This document shows, piece by piece, positions 63,581 through 64,000 of a stretch of DNA of 64,000 bases. Every line of letters starts with the position of its first letter. Within the stretch, counting starts at the first letter, position 1. The stretch covers positions 62,001-126,000 of the forward strand of contig NC_025261.1 of assembly GCF_000740895.1 (NCBI RefSeq), given 5' to 3'. The stretch is from Theileria orientalis strain Shintoku. Its lineage: Eukaryota; Apicomplexa; Aconoidasida; Piroplasmida; Theileriidae. The notes under the pieces were generated by a model. The model did no database searches, was not told the DNA's origin, and worked only from the letters and a program-made list of their open reading frames with translations. Position numbers and translations under genes: made by a program.

Positions 63581-64000
63581 ATGCAGTTTAACCCTAACAG
63601 TATGTTTTAATTCATTTTCATATTAATTTTTAGATAATGTTACCTTGTTCTTATCAGTTCGCAAGGGCCTCGAGAATTGCCTTTTAAATGAGATAAAGCA
63701 TAACAAGTTATTGAATAATATTTGTAGAATCCAAAAAAAACGTGAATATATACACAACTTTGAGGATACAGATACACATTCTTCACATGATCCACAAAGT
63801 TATTTATCTTCCACTGAATTGAGGGAAGAACACACATCTCGTGACGATAAATGGATTAGACTGAATCACAAGGATAAATCAATTGAAGAATCCATTCCTG
63901 AAACCCTAAATTTGAATAAAAGTCACCCACCTGCTAGTACACATTTGAGGGATTCCTGTAATATCTATGTTCAACCAGGCGGTTTAGAGGTCAAGTGCAA
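63581..64000 (+). CDS. Unidentified gene, cut by the right edge
   Basis: ATG at 63581 gives MQFNPN, then a 34-nt intron (63600-63633, GTATGT..TTTTTAG) leads into a frame that stays open to the end of the window. The joined protein begins MQFNPNNNVTLFLSVRKG and continues with a basic helix LLNEIKHNKLLNNICR-x-QKKRE, then an acidic His/Ser-rich region. There is no signal peptide. Starts 156 bp after the previous stop on the same strand. Too little is present to name a family. Confidence 0.55.

Noticed and set aside
1..64000. tRNA, rRNA, spliceosomal RNA, CRISPR, insertion sequences
   Set aside because: I looked for T-loop words, snRNA 5' ends and regularly spaced repeats and saw none; a covariance search would be needed to exclude diverged RNAs.

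Overview
This window is nuclear chromosome sequence of a piroplasm, best matched by the genus Theileria. The evidence is dense protein-coding genes with many introns of only 29-35 nt (AG|GTAAG...TTTTAG|), AT-rich intergenic DNA, apicomplexan-type HDAC3 and actin-like proteins, and leader peptides of the kind used for apicoplast or mitochondrial import. A large secreted protein and a Lys/Glu-rich secreted protein also resemble this lineage. The species cannot be fixed from sequence alone. I see no rRNA, tRNA, CRISPR array, transposon or prokaryotic feature.

Layout: 0-6.2 kb holds a large protein with degenerate SprT-like repeats (+), facing a BRCT gene and a HARP-domain gene (-). 6.6-16 kb holds V-ATPase subunit C, thioredoxin, Yippee, HDAC3 (-), an organellar prolyl-tRNA synthetase, histone-mRNA stem-loop binding protein (SLBP) and PP4 catalytic subunit, then an ORF-poor stretch of 1.8 kb with an unusual cluster of hairpins. 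16.8-24.5 kb holds a centromeric histone H3 variant with a very long acidic tail (-), COX5B, aspartate aminotransferase, ribosomal protein bL25, a secreted cyclophilin (-) and NTF2. 24.9-36 kb is dominated by a 1691-residue secreted, proline-rich, internally repeated protein and a FAB1/PIKfyve-type lipid kinase (-). 36-48 kb holds an actin-like protein, deoxyhypusine synthase (-), an AFG2/SPATA5-type AAA ATPase, N-myristoyltransferase (-, 11 exons), an FKBP-like/CS-domain protein and inorganic pyrophosphatase (-). 48-64 kb holds an unassigned protein, NUF2, RPS15A (-), a secreted Lys/Glu-rich protein (-), a YOP1/REEP protein, ALY/REF (-), a FYVE-like coiled-coil protein, a helical plus coiled-coil protein (-), a leader-bearing acidic protein and a gene cut by the right edge.

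The order is strongly head-to-head and tail-to-tail. Long AT-rich gaps of 0.3-1.6 kb mostly sit between diverging starts. Converging ends are often only 40-270 bp apart and lie in the most GC-rich DNA. Most genes are housekeeping: chromatin and chromosome segregation (HDAC3, CenH3, NUF2, SLBP), RNA export and translation (ALY, NTF2, RPS15A, DHS, AFG2), organelles (ProRS, bL25, COX5B), and membrane traffic or lipid signalling (FAB1, YOP1, FYVE, V-ATPase, NMT).

Exon joins were made by hand from reading frame, GT..AG borders and family similarity. The joined lengths given are divisible by three. No database or structure search was run, so all family calls rest on motif recognition.
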